Part shown: piece by piece, positions 30,574 through 30,820 of the stretch
Position numbering within the stretch: the stretch's first letter is position 1
How the letters are laid out: each line of letters starts with the position of its first letter
NCBI RefSeq assembly: GCF_024708915.1
Contig: NZ_JANJXQ010000237.1
Coordinates: 1-30,820, forward strand
DNA length: 30,820 bases
Origin: Thiobacillus sp.
GTDB lineage: Bacteria > Pseudomonadota > Gammaproteobacteria > Burkholderiales > Thiobacillaceae
Direction of reading: 5' to 3'
Notes under the pieces: generated by a model
Database searches by the model: none
What the model was told of the DNA's origin: nothing
What the model saw: only the letters and a program-made list of their open reading frames with translations
Made by a program: the position numbers and the translations under genes

Positions 30574-30810
30574 CTACAACGGGTCATTCAGGACATCGAG
30601 TAATCGTGATTCGATCACCTCGCCATCCTGGCTGACCACAATCTTCACTCTTGCCATTGCACCTGGCCGGCCACGCTGTCCAAGCCTCATGGCCTTGAAC
30701 TCGAACCCATGAAAACATCCCGAGCCCATCCCATGCCGGCACGCGTCTTCCGACACCGATTGCAGCACCGCTGCAATCATGTTTTCCTCAGGCTGGGTTG
30801 GGTGTCTCAT
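30574..30810 (-). CDS. Hypothetical protein, 78 aa
   Basis: Not recognised. It starts at ATG 30810 behind a strong ribosome site (AGGAGGCTTC, 30811-30820). The protein is short and basic (MRHPTQPEENMIAAVLQSVSE, then GSGCFHGFEFKAMRLGQRGRPGAMARVKIVV, ending VLNDPL). It has two cysteines and no membrane segment. The gap of 83 bases to the next gene downstream (30491-30573) shows nothing recognisable. It is probably part of the same transferred element as topB. Confidence 0.6.
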   Translation of the reverse strand: MRHPTQPEENMIAAVLQSVSEDACRHGMGSGCFHGFEFKAMRLGQRGRPGAMARVKIVVSQDGEVIESRLLDVLNDPL

Positions 30811-30820
30811 GAAGCCTCCT

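Overview
The window looks like the chromosome of a GC-rich, sulfur-oxidising chemolithotrophic proteobacterium, probably a betaproteobacterium of the Thiobacillus / Sulfuricella type. This is an inference from the thiosulfate-oxidation genes (soxAXYZ), the Tat-exported sulfur-type molybdoenzyme and the sigma-54 regulators. No rRNA, tRNA or CRISPR array was seen. soxB and soxCD are not in the window.

Region 1 (1-6175, + strand) is a compact metalloid / thiol / metal operon. Its order is a permease (cut by the window edge), a cysteine-rich AhpD-like protein, arsenite methyltransferase arsM, a small thioredoxin-like protein, an OsmC-like protein, a GDCCVxC protein, an ArsC/LMW-PTP-like protein whose nucleophilic Cys is Ser, a SufC-like ATPase with a SufB/D-like partner (a minimal SUF pair), a ZIP metal transporter and an unknown 192-aa protein. 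Region 2 (6176-6755) is a decayed soxA copy with its own decayed promoter.

Region 3 (15055 down to 6754, - strand) is a nine-gene operon. It encodes an Fe-S subunit, an NrfD-type membrane subunit, a molybdopterin catalytic subunit, a TorD-type chaperone, a DUF309-like protein, a HisA/HisF-like protein, a Cys-less rhodanese-like exported protein, a multi-cluster ferredoxin and an unknown protein. A sigma-54 promoter and two tandem dyads lie upstream of it.

Region 4 (15318-18945, + strand) and region 6 (22086-25590, + strand) are two paralogous three-gene sensory modules. Each has a PhnD-like exported binding protein, a membrane histidine kinase and an NtrC-family regulator, coupled by short overlaps. 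They flank region 5 (19389-21771), the intact soxAXYZ operon, which has a near-consensus sigma-54 promoter and ends in an intrinsic terminator. The segment before soxA (18990-19204) is a scar made of the 3' end of the thioredoxin-like gene, the 5' end of osmC and the 3' end of the 192-aa gene. It shows that the arsenic-type cluster and soxA were once duplicated together, and that each copy then lost what the other kept.

Region 7 (25730-26647) is a TonB-family gene. Region 8 (26650 to the end, - strand) resembles part of an integrative conjugative element or plasmid. It has topB (topoisomerase III) with a third zinc finger beyond an in-frame amber codon, several small unknown genes, and a fragment of an S49 peptidase gene. 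No integrase, relaxase or attachment site lies inside the window.
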